Source of the DNA: Silvimonas terrae
Lineage (GTDB): Bacteria > Pseudomonadota > Gammaproteobacteria > Burkholderiales > Chitinibacteraceae
Length of the DNA: 64,000 nucleotides
NCBI RefSeq assembly: GCF_014202765.1
Contig: NZ_JACHHN010000002.1
Location: 1-64,000, forward strand
Direction of reading: 5' to 3'
A program made the translations under genes and the position numbers. Position 1 is the first letter of the stretch; every line of letters starts with the position of its first letter. Below the pieces are notes generated by a model. It saw only the letters and a program-made list of their open reading frames with translations. It was not told the origin of the DNA and did not search any database. Below are positions 8,821 through 17,405 of this stretch, piece by piece.

Positions 8821-10245
8821 TCAGGACAGCACCTTCGGGTGCTGTTTTTCTTTGGAGAATGTACGGGGCAGCAGCACACGGGTGAACAGCCCTTTACCGG
8901 GTTCGCTGCGAAACTCCACCTTGCCGCCTATGGCCGTTGCCCGATGGCGGATGCCCTGCAAACCGTGGGTATCGCCCGGCAGATTATCCAGGTCGCAACC
9001 GGCACCGTCGTCCTCGATCTCCAGCTTCATGTGTTCGTCATCGACCATCAGACCAATCGATACCTTGCCCGCTTTGGCGTACTTGGCCGCGTTGGACAGG
9101 CTCTCTTGCACAATGCGATAGATGATCAGCGCCAGTGTTTCGTCGATCGGGGTGTCATCATCCGGCAGGGCGAGTTCCATTTGCCAGTTGCTGCGCTGGC
9201 CCGCGTCTTCAGCCAAAGAGCGCACGGAGGCGATCAGGCCGAACGTCGACAACAGGGAGGGGTGCAGTTCCTGTACCACCCGACGCTTGAACTGAATGCC
9301 CTGGTCCAGATTGCGCAGCGTGCGCTTAAGCTTTTCAAAGATGGCCGGATACTGCTCCTTGATTTCTCGCTGGACCCAGGAGATATCCATTTTGGTGGCC
9401 GTCAAAATAGAACCCAGTTCATCATGCAGATCGCGCGCCAGCTTGGCACGCTCGCGCTCCACGCCCATCTGGTAATCCATGGACAACGCTTTGAGTTCGT
9501 CGGTTTTTTCGTTGATGCGGGCATCAAGCACGGCATGGCGTTGCGTCATGTCCCGCGCCTGACGGCTCTTTTGCGCCAGCAGGCTGGAGAACAGCAACAG
9601 CAAACCCAGATTCAGGATTAACACCAGCACCCAGGCGGTAGCCACGGCAAGGCGCACATACAGCACCACCCGCAGCCGCGCGCTGCGCTCGGCCTCCAGA
9701 ATGGTGTGTTCATTGCTGAGCAGTTCGTCGATGTGCCGGCCGATCGACGCCGCCAGTTCAAACCCGCGGTTGGTGTTCACCAGTTCCCGCCCGCGCTCCA
9801 GGTCGCCATTGCGGGCATAACCGACACCGATGTCCATCTCGGATAGTTTTTCGCCAATCTCCACCGACAATTGCTGCACTTTGCGTGCGTCACGCGGCGG
9901 GCCATTGCGCGGTACTTCGGCATAACGATCGACCATTTGTCCGGCCAGCGCCCGGATTCTGGGCACGGTCTGGTCGTAGTTCATCTGGTATTGCAGGTCG
10001 CCGTTAACCAGAAAACCGCGCTGCGCAGACTCCGCCTCCAGCAAGAGGCTGCGCAAATCCTGGAACGCCAGAATGCGCTGGTGGGTCGCCACAATGCTGG
10101 CGTTGTCTTCCTCCGCCTGGCCGATCCAGGTATCGCACAGCACTGCCGCCACCACGGGCAGCAGTACGGCCAAGGCTAGCCCCGCCTGCAAACGCCAACC
10201 CAGCGTCATGAGGATGCCAGGCAGATTACGCAGCATTTTCTTCAT
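8821..10245 (-). CDS. CHASE3 sensor histidine kinase (NarX/DegS type)
   Basis: A membrane sensor kinase of about 474 residues. A transmembrane helix (15-35), a periplasmic CHASE3 domain (about 40-190, with RSLLLEAESAQRGFLVNGD) and a second transmembrane helix (about 195-225) are followed by a HisKA_3 dimerisation/phosphoacceptor domain (RDLHDELGSILTATKMD, His274) and an HATPase_c domain (N box ESLSNAAKYA, DDGAGCD, GLQGIRHRA). The ATG at 10245 is chosen because it precedes the first transmembrane helix and GGAG lies 12 bases upstream. An in-frame ATG at 10371 has no visible ribosome-binding site. Likely partners are the NarL-type regulator at 11109 and the receiver at 11930, just beyond the divergent bacterioferritin-like gene. 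Confidence 0.88.
   Translation of the reverse strand: MKKMLRNLPGILMTLGWRLQAGLALAVLLPVVAAVLCDTWIGQAEEDNASIVATHQRILAFQDLRSLLLEAESAQRGFLVNGDLQYQMNYDQTVPRIRALAGQMVDRYAEVPRNGPPRDARKVQQLSVEIGEKLSEMDIGVGYARNGDLERGRELVNTNRGFELAASIGRHIDELLSNEHTILEAERSARLRVVLYVRLAVATAWVLVLILNLGLLLLFSSLLAQKSRQARDMTQRHAVLDARINEKTDELKALSMDYQMGVERERAKLARDLHDELGSILTATKMDISWVQREIKEQYPAIFEKLKRTLRNLDQGIQFKRRVVQELHPSLLSTFGLIASVRSLAEDAGQRSNWQMELALPDDDTPIDETLALIIYRIVQESLSNAAKYAKAGKVSIGLMVDDEHMKLEIEDDGAGCDLDNLPGDTHGLQGIRHRATAIGGKVEFRSEPGKGLFTRVLLPRTFSKEKQHPKVLS
8826..8851 (+). terminator. terminator of entericidin gene
   Basis: ACAGCACC-TTCG-GGTGCTGT is followed by TTTTTCTTT, a UUCG-type tetraloop hairpin with a U tract. It lies inside the 3' coding end of the convergent histidine kinase gene. 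Confidence 0.88.
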
Positions 10246-10507
10246 GGGATCAATGAACTCCAGTACGCGAATCAGGCATGCATCATGCCCTGGCCAGCGC
10301 ATTGCACCCGCCCGCGCGTTGCCGTTTGCCGTGTAGGAATAAGCCGACAGCACCTTCAGTGGCGTCCGCATACGGGGGGGCAGGCAAGGTGCCTATAGTG
10401 GGTTTCAACACCACTGATGTTTGTATGCCACCTGGCTGCCGCATCAGATGTCCCCCATTTTACACCACAGCGCGCAGCTCGCCGCGCGCCATGCTTTGGA
10501 GTCCATC

Positions 10508-11047
10508 ATGTCCCATACCGATGATTTTGTGCTCGATATCGGCGAGATCCGGGAAAAGGCGCGCAAAGATGTGCTCGACGGCGCCCAGACCTCATCGTAC
10601 TCGGGCGACGTTGCCACGGTGATCCGCTTGTTGAATGAAGCGTTGGCAACGGAACTGGTTTGCGTGTTGCGCTACAAGCTGCATCACTATGTCGCCAAGG
10701 GCATCCAGTCTGAAGCCATTGCGGCGGAGTTTGCCGTGCACGCTACCGAAGAACTGGAGCACGCCGACAAACTGGCCGCCCGTATTGTGCAGTTGGGCGG
10801 CAAGCCGGATTTCTCGCCCAAGGGCCTCGCCGAGCGAGCCCACTCGGACTACGCCGAGGTGGATACCCTGCACGACATGATCCGCGAAAATCTGGTGGCC
10901 GAGCGCATTGCCATTGATGTGTACCGTGAACTGGTGCGCTTCATTGCCGACAAGGACCCGACCACACGACGGCTACTGGAAGACATCCTGGCGGTGGAAG
11001 AAGAACACGCCGACGAACTTTCAGACTGGCTGGTCAAAACCAGATAA
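10508..11047 (+). CDS. bacterioferritin-like ferritin-family protein
   Basis: A 179-residue four-helix ferritin-like protein. Diiron ligand motifs are visible in order: an ALATELVCVLRY helix (Glu), EELEHADK (E-x2-H), ENLVAERIAIDVY (Glu) and VEEEHADEL (E-x2-H). The family stores iron or protects DNA from peroxide. The N-terminal ~35 residues are more variable. GGAG precedes the ATG at 10508; an upstream in-frame ATG (10421) has no family-like sequence. It sits between a divergent histidine kinase and a downstream NarL-type regulator, which suggests a link to stress signalling. Confidence 0.85.
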   Translation: MSHTDDFVLDIGEIREKARKDVLDGAQTSSYSGDVATVIRLLNEALATELVCVLRYKLHHYVAKGIQSEAIAAEFAVHATEELEHADKLAARIVQLGGKPDFSPKGLAERAHSDYAEVDTLHDMIRENLVAERIAIDVYRELVRFIADKDPTTRRLLEDILAVEEEHADELSDWLVKTR

Positions 11048-11108
11048 TAATCCGTTATCCAGATAGAGAGGCAGCGGGGCGGTTCAGGCATCGCCCCCGA
11101 GGAACAAC

Positions 11109-11759
11109 ATGGTGAACAGCACGAATAAACGACGCATTTTGCTGGTGGATGACCACGGCATTGTCAGATCGGGTATGCGCTCACTGATCGAGCTTGAAGA
11201 TGATCTGGAAGTGACGGCGGAAGCGGCCTCCGGTATGGAAGCGCTGCAACTCATCCGTAAACAGGATTTCGATATTGTCTTGCTGGATATCTCCATGCCG
11301 GACAAAAACGGCGTGGATACTCTGCGCGACATGCAGCGTATCAAGCCAGAACTGGCGGTACTGATACTGTCTGGCTATGCCGAAGAATTGTATGCGCTGA
11401 ACCTGATCCGCTCGGGTTGTCGGGGTTATTTGTCCAAGGACGCAGACCCCTCCGAGATCATCAAGGCGATCCGTACCATCTGCAACGGCCGCCGCTACGT
11501 CTCGGTAGAACTGGCCGATTTGCTGGCTAACGAGCTGATCAAGCCCAGCGACAAACGGATGCACGAAATGCTCTCCGAGCGAGAGTTCCAGGTGTTCTAC
11601 AAGCTGGCCAGTGGCAAATCGCCGACGGATATCGCCAACGAATTGTTCCTGAGTGTGAAAACCGTGAGCACCTACCGTGCCCGCGTGCTGGAAAAGATGA
11701 ATCTGAAAACCAACGCAGATCTAACCTATTACGCGATCAAGAACGAACTGATCAACTGA
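11109..11759 (+). CDS. NarL/FixJ-family response regulator
   Basis: A 216-residue two-component regulator. The receiver domain (about 8-125) has the acidic pair at 14-15, the phosphoacceptor Asp60 (VLLDISMPD) and the conserved Lys in LSKDADP. A LuxR-type HTH domain (about 150-212) reads LSEREFQVFYKLASGKSP followed by DIANELFLSVKTVSTY. It is the probable output partner of the CHASE3 kinase encoded divergently upstream. AGGAACAAC precedes the ATG. It is followed by a second, stand-alone receiver gene 170 bases downstream. Confidence 0.92.
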   Translation: MVNSTNKRRILLVDDHGIVRSGMRSLIELEDDLEVTAEAASGMEALQLIRKQDFDIVLLDISMPDKNGVDTLRDMQRIKPELAVLILSGYAEELYALNLIRSGCRGYLSKDADPSEIIKAIRTICNGRRYVSVELADLLANELIKPSDKRMHEMLSEREFQVFYKLASGKSPTDIANELFLSVKTVSTYRARVLEKMNLKTNADLTYYAIKNELIN

Positions 11760-11929
11760 TAAGGGGCGACGCAGCGCACGAAGGGGAATGCGTTGAAAGT
11801 CCAACCAGGGTCACCACGATCAGACGACGGCGGCAGGCGGCGCTTTGAAGGCCGCTCTATGCACAACAGCCATACCGGCGACATGGCCGCAGGCTGCCAG
11901 AACAATGAATCAAGCTGTCGGAACAGATC

Positions 11930-12364
11930 ATGAGTACAGAACTGACCTCTCCACCCGCTGAAACCGGTACGGCGCCGGTGGTGACCGCTTTGCTGGTCGA
12001 AGACTCCGTTTTGATCCGCGAAGCGCTGGTCGAGGCACTGTCTGCCAGCGGCCATGTGGTGTTTACCGCTTTTGCTGCTACTGCCAACGACGCCATCGCC
12101 GCACTCAAACAACAGCGTTTTGATCTGGCGGTGATTGATCTTGAATTGCTGGAGGGCACCGGTTTTGATGTGCTCTCTTACATCAAGAACAACGAACTCA
12201 ATCCGCCGGTGCGTGTGGTGCTGACCAACCACGCATTCAGCCTGTACGAACGACGCGCCCGCATGCTGGGTGTCGAGCACTTCTTTGACAAATCCATGCA
12301 CTTTACCGAGGCCGTGCAGACCATTGAGAATGTGCGGCCGCGTTTGCCGGATTTACCCGCCTGA
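11930..12364 (+). CDS. stand-alone receiver-domain protein
   Basis: A 144-residue single receiver domain (about 18-140) without an output domain. The acidic pocket (LLVEDS) and phosphoacceptor Asp70 (LAVIDLELLEGTGFDVL) are present, with the Lys near FFDKSM. Such proteins relay phosphate or act by protein contact. Its position after the NarL-type regulator suggests it shares the CHASE3 kinase, which is an inference. GAACAGATC precedes the ATG, a weak ribosome-binding site. Confidence 0.85.
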   Translation: MSTELTSPPAETGTAPVVTALLVEDSVLIREALVEALSASGHVVFTAFAATANDAIAALKQQRFDLAVIDLELLEGTGFDVLSYIKNNELNPPVRVVLTNHAFSLYERRARMLGVEHFFDKSMHFTEAVQTIENVRPRLPDLPA

Positions 12365-12542
12365 TATTGGTGCACGTGTCCCTCCCGCTGGTGCTGGCTG
12401 ACAGCGTTGGCGGGGCGGTGTCAGACAACCCCCACAAACGCACCGTCTGGGCCCTACAGGGCAATCAGGACCAGAGGGACAGTGCGTGACCCCGCGCCGC
12501 CGTACAGTGGAATCACCGAACGAAAACATCAAGGTGACGACA

Positions 12543-12620
12543 ATGGCCAAATATCTGGTTGCGTGGTTTCTGGGGGTCCCGTTCTCTTTGTTACTGCTGT
12601 TTTATCTGCTGTTCCATTGA
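12543..12620 (+). CDS. 25-residue membrane micropeptide
   Basis: A short gene encoding 25 residues, MAKYLVAWFLGVPFSLLLLF followed by YLLFH, a single hydrophobic helix with a positively charged N-terminus. AAGGTG lies 8 bases before the ATG and a TGA stop follows. It is not similar to anything I can name; similar tiny membrane peptides are common beside stress genes. It precedes the BON lipoprotein gene by about 100 bases. Support is from the ribosome-binding site and coherent membrane composition only. Confidence 0.5.
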   Translation: MAKYLVAWFLGVPFSLLLLFYLLFH

Positions 12621-12721
12621 GTGCGGTTTGCGGTCTGGTGTGAGCCGTGGCCACGCTGACCAGCCCCGATCATCTTGTCCCTGTTTGTCCAACGCGCTTC
12701 TTAAGCAAAGGAGTTATCCCA

Positions 12722-13228
12722 ATGCCCATCCAGCGTATTTCGATGTCCCTGTTGATCGCGTCCGTGCTTGGCATGGGCGCACTGGCCGGTTGCCAGAAAC
12801 ATGAAGATACCGAACCCCTGGCCGCGTCCAGCGTGGCCTCTTCGGCGGCCATGACCGCATCGACGCCAGACGCACCCGTCAGCACAGAACAATCGGGTGC
12901 CAGCGATTCTTCTGCCTCAGCCAAATTGCAGGACGCTGCATCTGATGTTGCCGCCGCGGCATCCAGCGCCAAAGATGCGCTGGCCGAATCTTCTGCCAAA
13001 GCGGGGGCCAAACTGGACGACGCGACGGTGACCACCCGCGTCAAAGCCGCGCTTGCCAAAGACGCCGGCCTCAATACGCTGGCGCTGAATGTGACCACTA
13101 CTGCCGGCGTGGTGACGCTCTCTGGCAATATCAATTCTGAGGCCAAGCATACGGAGATCAAATCGGTGGTCTCGGGCGTGGATGGGGTAGGGTCGATTGT
13201 TGATAACACCACGGTGAAGGGGCAGTAG
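12722..13228 (+). CDS. BON-domain lipoprotein
   Basis: A 168-residue secreted lipoprotein: signal peptide with lipobox (LAGC, Cys about 24), an Ala/Ser-rich linker (25-95) of low complexity, and a C-terminal BON domain (about 98-165; DDATVTTRVKAALAKD, NVTTTAGVVTLSGNI, plus the final glycine-containing VSGVDGVGSIVDN). BON proteins (OsmY-like) associate with the outer membrane under osmotic stress. AAGGAG precedes the ATG. A terminator follows at 13251-13281. Confidence 0.9.
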   Translation: MPIQRISMSLLIASVLGMGALAGCQKHEDTEPLAASSVASSAAMTASTPDAPVSTEQSGASDSSASAKLQDAASDVAAAASSAKDALAESSAKAGAKLDDATVTTRVKAALAKDAGLNTLALNVTTTAGVVTLSGNINSEAKHTEIKSVVSGVDGVGSIVDNTTVKGQ

Positions 13229-13250
13229 ACCGCTTCCCCCTTGGTCGGAT

Positions 13251-13281
13251 AAACGCCAGTGCCCATGCGCTGGCGTTTTGC
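13251..13281 (+). terminator. terminator of BON lipoprotein gene
   Basis: The stem AACGCCAG / CTGGCGTT with a 10-base loop is followed by TTGC. It lies 23 bases after the BON stop codon. The U tract is short. Confidence 0.7.
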
Positions 13282-13308
13282 TTTGCGAGGGTCAACTCCC
13301 GCCGGATA

Positions 13309-13947
13309 ATGGTGGTTTACCCGTGCCTGAAGCGTACCGTGTCCTCTGCCATTCTTTACACCTTCCGCCGTTGCCCCTATGCCATCCGCGCCCGGCTGGC
13401 GCTGGCCGTCAGCCAGGTTGACGTCGTGCATCATGAAGTTAGCCTGCGCGACAAACCTGCTGCCATGCTGGCGATTTCCCCGAAAGGCACCGTGCCGGTA
13501 TTGCAGCTGGCAGATGGACACGTGCTGGAGCAAAGCCTGGAGATCATGTTGTGGGCGCTGGCGCGGCACGACCCCCAAGGCTGGCTGACCGGCGCGGGCT
13601 GGGACGCAAGCGCGCAGCAACTGGTGGCCCGCAATGACGGTGAATTCAAATGTGCGCTGGATCGCTACAAGTATCCGGAACGCTTTCCCGAGCAGGATCA
13701 GGTCTGCTATCGGCAGCAGGGTGAAGCTTTTTTACTGGCGCTGGAGCAGCGCCTGGCCGGGCAGCCCTGGTTGGCGGGTGCGCAAGCCGGTGTGGTGGAT
13801 ATGGCAATCCTGCCCTTTGTGCGGCAATTTGCGCATGTTGATAAGGCGTGGTTTGTCGAGGCACCTTACCCAAAGGTGCGCCAATGGCTGACCGCGTTTC
13901 TGGACAGCGCGCTGTTTTTGGGGGTCATGGAGAAGACGGGGGCGTAG
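13309..13947 (+). CDS. glutathione S-transferase family protein
   Basis: A GST-fold protein of 212 residues. The N-terminal thioredoxin-like half (about 13-90) has RRCPYAIRARLAL, a Cys-Pro active-site region of omega/beta-type GSTs, and SPKGTVPVLQLADGHVLEQS, the glutathione-binding cis-Pro and Glu-Ser signature. A C-terminal helical half follows (about 95-205, with DMAILPFVRQFAHVD). It is likely a glutathione-dependent reductase or conjugating enzyme with unknown substrate. The first 10 residues may not be translated: a GTG at 13339 also fits. Repeats begin immediately downstream. Confidence 0.88.
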   Translation: MVVYPCLKRTVSSAILYTFRRCPYAIRARLALAVSQVDVVHHEVSLRDKPAAMLAISPKGTVPVLQLADGHVLEQSLEIMLWALARHDPQGWLTGAGWDASAQQLVARNDGEFKCALDRYKYPERFPEQDQVCYRQQGEAFLLALEQRLAGQPWLAGAQAGVVDMAILPFVRQFAHVDKAWFVEAPYPKVRQWLTAFLDSALFLGVMEKTGA

Positions 13948-14017
13948 TGACCATCGCTGCGCTTCGGATCCGCCCTGGAGAACGTAGATGCATCGCAGCT
14001 GGCTTCCGGGGGCCGCA

Positions 14018-14395
14018 GAGGACCGGAATGACGGATCAGTGGAATGTGCATGGCCATAACACCGTAGCCCGGATGAAGGCCACAGGCCGGGAATCCGGGG
14101 TGGCTATACCGGAAAAGAACACCGCCCTGGTCAACATTGCCACCCCGGATTCCCGCTCCGCTTCATCCGGGCTACGTGACCGGATTCCGGCGCAAGGGGG
14201 CTGCCGAGGACCGGAATGACGGATCAGTGGAATGTGCATGGCCGTAACACCGTAGCCCGGATGAAGGCCACCGGCCGGGAATCCGGGGTAGCTATGCCGG
14301 AAAAGAACACCGCCCTGGTCAACATTGCCACCCCGGATTCCCGCTCCGCTTCATCCGGGCTACGTGACTGGATTTCCGCTCAAGGCCGGAATGGC
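14018..14395. repeat. 188-bp tandem repeat, two copies
   Basis: Two nearly identical 188-bp units start at 14018 and 14206 (each begins GAGGACCGGAATGACGGATC). Each contains inverted halves, GTAGCCCGGATGAAGG and CTTCATCCGGGCTAC, so each unit can fold back on itself. Related CCGGATGAAG-type sequences recur near 21.6, 36.7 and 38.8 kb. Together with flanking unique sequence this fills the gene-free stretch 13948-14545. Confidence 0.9.
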
Positions 14396-14545
14396 GAGTC
14401 CGTGGGATGGGTGTGGGGTTGGCCGTAACCTGGTTACATGTTCCCGCCGGTATCAAACGATTTTCAACGCCGCACCGCAAGGCGCCAGCACGAATTCTCC
14501 GGCGCAAGCCCACCGCCACCCACTGGCCCAATCCCGCGCCCAACA

Positions 14546-14585
14546 CAAAAAAAAACCGGATAACCCATGACGGGAAATCCGGTTG
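14546..14585 (-). terminator. terminator of DUF1328 gene
   Basis: Read on the minus strand, AACCGGAT...CCC loops to GGG...ATCCGGTT and is followed by a run of nine T. It lies about 40 bases past the stop of the DUF1328 gene. Confidence 0.82.
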
Positions 14586-14623
14586 CCGAAGTAGAGCAGG
14601 GAGGGAAAACAGGTTTGGCGGCG

Positions 14624-14788
14624 CTACCAGCCGCGCATAAAGCCCAGCACAACGCTGACCAGAAAAATCACGATAAACAGGAAGAACAGAATGCGGGCAA
14701 TTTCCGCGGCGCCAGCAGCAATGCCGGTAAAACCCAGCAGTGCCGCGATCAGGGCAATAACAAAAAAGACAACAGCGTAATGCAGCAT
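14624..14788 (-). CDS. DUF1328 family small membrane protein
   Basis: A 54-residue membrane protein with two hydrophobic helices: [20 protein letters not shown], then [20 protein letters not shown], ending VLGFMRGW. This is the standard DUF1328 (YtjA-like) pattern. Such proteins are abundant in stress regulons; function is unknown. AAAGGAG is ideally placed before the ATG at 14788. It is followed by a terminator. An AbiTii-like gene lies upstream on the same strand. Confidence 0.92.
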   Translation of the reverse strand: MLHYAVVFFVIALIAALLGFTGIAAGAAEIARILFFLFIVIFLVSVVLGFMRGW

Positions 14789-14850
14789 GACGGACTCCTT
14801 TGCGGTTCTGGCGTTATTGGAATAACGGTCGGGCCGGTGCACGCGCAAGC

Positions 14851-15498
14851 TTATGCGGTGCGGCGCTCGGATTGCGGACGTAATCTGCCGGCGCTGGCCA
14901 GCAGGGATGGGCGAACGGGCATTTCAGCTTCCATGGCATTGATACTGGCGTTGAGTGCGGCGCTTTGCCCGAAGCCGAACTCAATCTCGTTCAGTGCAAA
15001 CAACAATTCGTCACGGCAAGAGGCCACCATCTCGCACACGGCGCCACGGTGGATGGTTTTCCAGCCTTCCAGGCAACGCATGGCGGGCATGAACGGACGG
15101 GTTTCAGCGTTCAACTGGGCGACCAGTTGTCGTGGCCAGTTTTCGCGCAGTTCATCTTCATGCTTGCCCAACAGGTACGGCATGTAGTCCGCCACGGGAT
15201 TGCGCAGGTGACTGCATGCCAGGTCCTCTTCCAGCCAGGACGGGATCATGTCGGTGGGGACCAGCATGGCTTCAATCACGAGTTCATTGCCTTGCAAACG
15301 CACCCAGGCTTGTGCGCCCACCACCCGGTACTCTGGCAGCGCGGCGTCATCGGGATAGCCATTCAGTTCATGGTCGGCCCAGCGTTGCACCCGGGCATTG
15401 CCGGCGGCAATGGCGAGGCGTTGCGTGCGCTGCAACAGGTTCACCAGGCTGGTTGTCCGGTTATAGAGTGCGTCCCGGATGGCTTTGCATTCACTCAT
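14851..15498 (-). CDS. AbiTii-domain-like protein
   Basis: A 215-residue soluble protein. The N-terminal half (about 5-110) resembles the AbiTii domain: a helix with [18 protein letters not shown], then [20 protein letters not shown] followed by YRVV. The [16 protein letters not shown] pattern is the core of that family as I recognise it, found in abortive-infection and other defence-associated proteins. The C-terminal half is helical ([33 protein letters not shown]) without a catalytic motif I can name. The start at 15498 has AAAGG upstream; an in-frame start at 15555 lacks support. It sits among stress genes rather than in an obvious defence island, so the role is inferred from the domain alone. 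Confidence 0.65.
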   Translation of the reverse strand: MSECKAIRDALYNRTTSLVNLLQRTQRLAIAAGNARVQRWADHELNGYPDDAALPEYRVVGAQAWVRLQGNELVIEAMLVPTDMIPSWLEEDLACSHLRNPVADYMPYLLGKHEDELRENWPRQLVAQLNAETRPFMPAMRCLEGWKTIHRGAVCEMVASCRDELLFALNEIEFGFGQSAALNASINAMEAEMPVRPSLLASAGRLRPQSERRTA

Positions 15499-15676
15499 GA
15501 TGTGCTGCCTTTCTCTATGGGTGTTATGGGGTGTCAAACAGGTTTTTGTTGCCATGAATGCATGGTACGGCGACCCCGGTCAGCGCAATGTCGGGTGGCG
15601 GGCGCGACGTGCTGTCGGCAGGGCCGTCAGGTTTGGTAGGTGATGTCTGACAAGGGCAGCGCTCTGTCCGGGGCGC

Positions 15677-15711
15677 AAAAAAACAGCCACCCGCGTTTGT
15701 GCGGGTGGCTG
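15677..15711 (-). terminator. terminator of PRC-barrel gene
   Basis: On the minus strand, CAGCCACCCGC / GCGGGTGGCTG (11-bp stem, 6-base loop) is followed by seven T. It lies 24 bases downstream of the PRC-barrel stop codon. Confidence 0.9.
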
Positions 15712-15734
15712 GTCGTCGTCAGTGCGTGGCCGCA

Positions 15735-16166
15735 TTAGTGCGGCAGATTGTCTTTCCAGTACGGATCAGCCTGGTAGTAGCTGTGCAGATTGCTGGACCA
15801 TTGCTCGTCGGCAAAGGTCGGCCAGTGGTCCTTGTCGAACCCTGGTGCGTTCTTGAGTGTTTCTTTATCCACGCCGATCAGCGTGAATTCCTTGTTGACC
15901 TCATCGAGCTTGATTGAGGACCACGGCAGGGCGAACAGTTTGTCGCCCATACCCAGAAAACCGCCGAAGGACAACACGGCATAGGCCACGCGGCCATTGG
16001 TGACATCCAGCACAAACTGGTCAATCTTGCCCAGATGTTCGCCTTGTTCGTTAACCACCTTGTAGCCTTCGGCCTCGTGGGAGGCAATAACCTGTGCGGT
16101 CAGGCCGACTGTGCTGGTGGTAGTGCGCGGGGTGGAGGTATACGACTGATTGCCAGGCAAGGTCAT
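15735..16166 (-). CDS. PRC-barrel domain protein
   Basis: A 143-residue protein with a PRC-barrel domain (about 25-100; TAQVIASHEAEGYKVVNEQG, LGKIDQFVLDVTNGRVAYAV, GDKLFALPWSSI). PRC-barrels are beta-barrel adaptor modules. The stand-alone type is common in stress regulons and its role is unknown. A C-terminal segment (TFADEQWSSNLHSYY) is typical of the group. The start at 16166 is supported by AAGGAG. Monocistronic with a strong terminator. Confidence 0.9.
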   Translation of the reverse strand: MTLPGNQSYTSTPRTTTSTVGLTAQVIASHEAEGYKVVNEQGEHLGKIDQFVLDVTNGRVAYAVLSFGGFLGMGDKLFALPWSSIKLDEVNKEFTLIGVDKETLKNAPGFDKDHWPTFADEQWSSNLHSYYQADPYWKDNLPH

Positions 16167-16371
16167 GATGGACTCCTTGGTGAGTGGATTAACAACGCGC
16201 CAGGCCAAAGGGCTGCTGTTCTGTCTTTACAGCGGGTTTCTGACCCGACGAGTTCATGGTGAACCGTGGGCGTCAGGGGGAATGTCGGTGCTGGACGGGA
16301 TTGGTGTGCGGGAAAGGGCAATGGCGGGAGGGGGTGAGGACTACATGCGCCAGCCCTCAGAAAAAACCGAA

Positions 16372-16412
16372 AAAAACAGCCCGCCGGACTGGCACGTCCA
16401 TCGCGGGCTGGC
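16372..16412 (-). terminator. terminator of hypothetical gene
   Basis: On the minus strand, CAGCCCGC / GCGGGCTG with an 18-base loop is followed by TTTTTTTCGGTTTTTT. It lies about 50 bases after the hypothetical gene ending at 16459. Confidence 0.75.
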
Positions 16413-16458
16413 AGGGGCAGGGTCAGGCTGATCGTGCAAGCGGGCCGGGTGGCCCGCT

Positions 16459-16875
16459 TCAGATCAGGCGCAAGCCTTCTGGCTGTACCAGTTCCTGTTC
16501 ATCATTGACCTGTAGTGCGGGCTGAACTGTCAGCGCGCTTTGTTTCTGGGGGCAACTGGCAGGCAGGCTTAAAACATCGCCTGCGGCAATGGCATGTTCT
16601 GCCAGCAGATAGCGACCATAACCTTGCAGCAGCGGTGAGGCAGATTCCTCAATCGGTTTGCAGGCGGCCCGTGTCGCACGGGGTTGCACAATCAGGCCGG
16701 CCGGGGTGATTTGGGCTTGTTCAATACCGGGGGCGCTGGCCGTGGTATCTGCGGCATCAGCGATGTTCATGGCCTGGTTGACGGCAAGCACAAACGCCGC
16801 TGCCGCCAGCATGTCCAGCATAAAACCAGCTGCACGGCCGCCAGCACGCTGGCGGCGCAGGGTTGAAGTGTCCAT
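16459..16875 (-). CDS. hypothetical protein with one transmembrane helix
   Basis: An unrecognised 138-residue protein: a basic N-terminus (TLRRQRAGGRAA), one hydrophobic helix (about 19-37), then a region that should be extracytoplasmic, with two cysteines and QPRATRAACKPIEESASPLL / LLAEHAIAAGDVLSLPASC. The ATG at 16875 is preceded by GAGGAG. Overall it looks like a small exported or anchored envelope protein. It lies between the PRC-barrel and DUF3309 genes on the same strand and has its own terminator. Confidence 0.65.
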   Translation of the reverse strand: MDTSTLRRQRAGGRAAGFMLDMLAAAAFVLAVNQAMNIADAADTTASAPGIEQAQITPAGLIVQPRATRAACKPIEESASPLLQGYGRYLLAEHAIAAGDVLSLPASCPQKQSALTVQPALQVNDEQELVQPEGLRLI

Positions 16876-16960
16876 GACAGCATCTCCTCGATCCTGAAAC
16901 GGCTCGTTATTAAAAAAGAACATGGGATTGACCATTAAAAATGGGGTAAAGCGGGCGCGC

Positions 16961-17116
16961 TTACACCACGCCCAGAACCAGCAATACGATCAGAACCACC
17001 AGCAATACGCCGGTGCCTCCGCTTGGTCCGTAGCCCCAGTTACGGCTGTGCGGCCAGGTGGGCAGCGCGCCGATGAGGATCAAGATCAGAACCACCAAAA
17101 GTATCGTGCCTAACAT
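16961..17116 (-). CDS. DUF3309 family small membrane protein
   Basis: A 51-residue protein with two hydrophobic helices flanking a turn: MLGTILLVVLILILIGALPT, then WPHSRNWGYGPSGGTGVLL with a VVLIVLLVLGV end. This LP(T/A)WPHSR-WGYGPSGG signature defines DUF3309. Function is unknown; it is widespread in proteobacterial stress-associated gene groups. AAAGGAG is well placed before the ATG at 17116. Confidence 0.92.
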   Translation of the reverse strand: MLGTILLVVLILILIGALPTWPHSRNWGYGPSGGTGVLLVVLIVLLVLGVV

Positions 17117-17405
17117 TGCGGTCTCCTTTGTGTGTTGTTGGTTTTCCGCAGGAAAGCCGGCAGCGCGGCTTTTCCACGCTTTGCAGCTTACATACAGGGC
17201 TGGCCGGAGCATGTCGGTGGCATACGCGGCATGCCAAAGAAAGCCTCGCGTCGCTATGTAGGACGGTGCTGACGTGCCAGTTGATGGTGGTGGATAGGCG
17301 TTTTCCTACACGACAAGACGTACCGCCCGCATGGCTTTACCCGAATGGGGGGCGAATAATCAAAAGCCGGGGTTCAACACAGCAAAGCTGCGGGGTATCC
17401 GCTTC

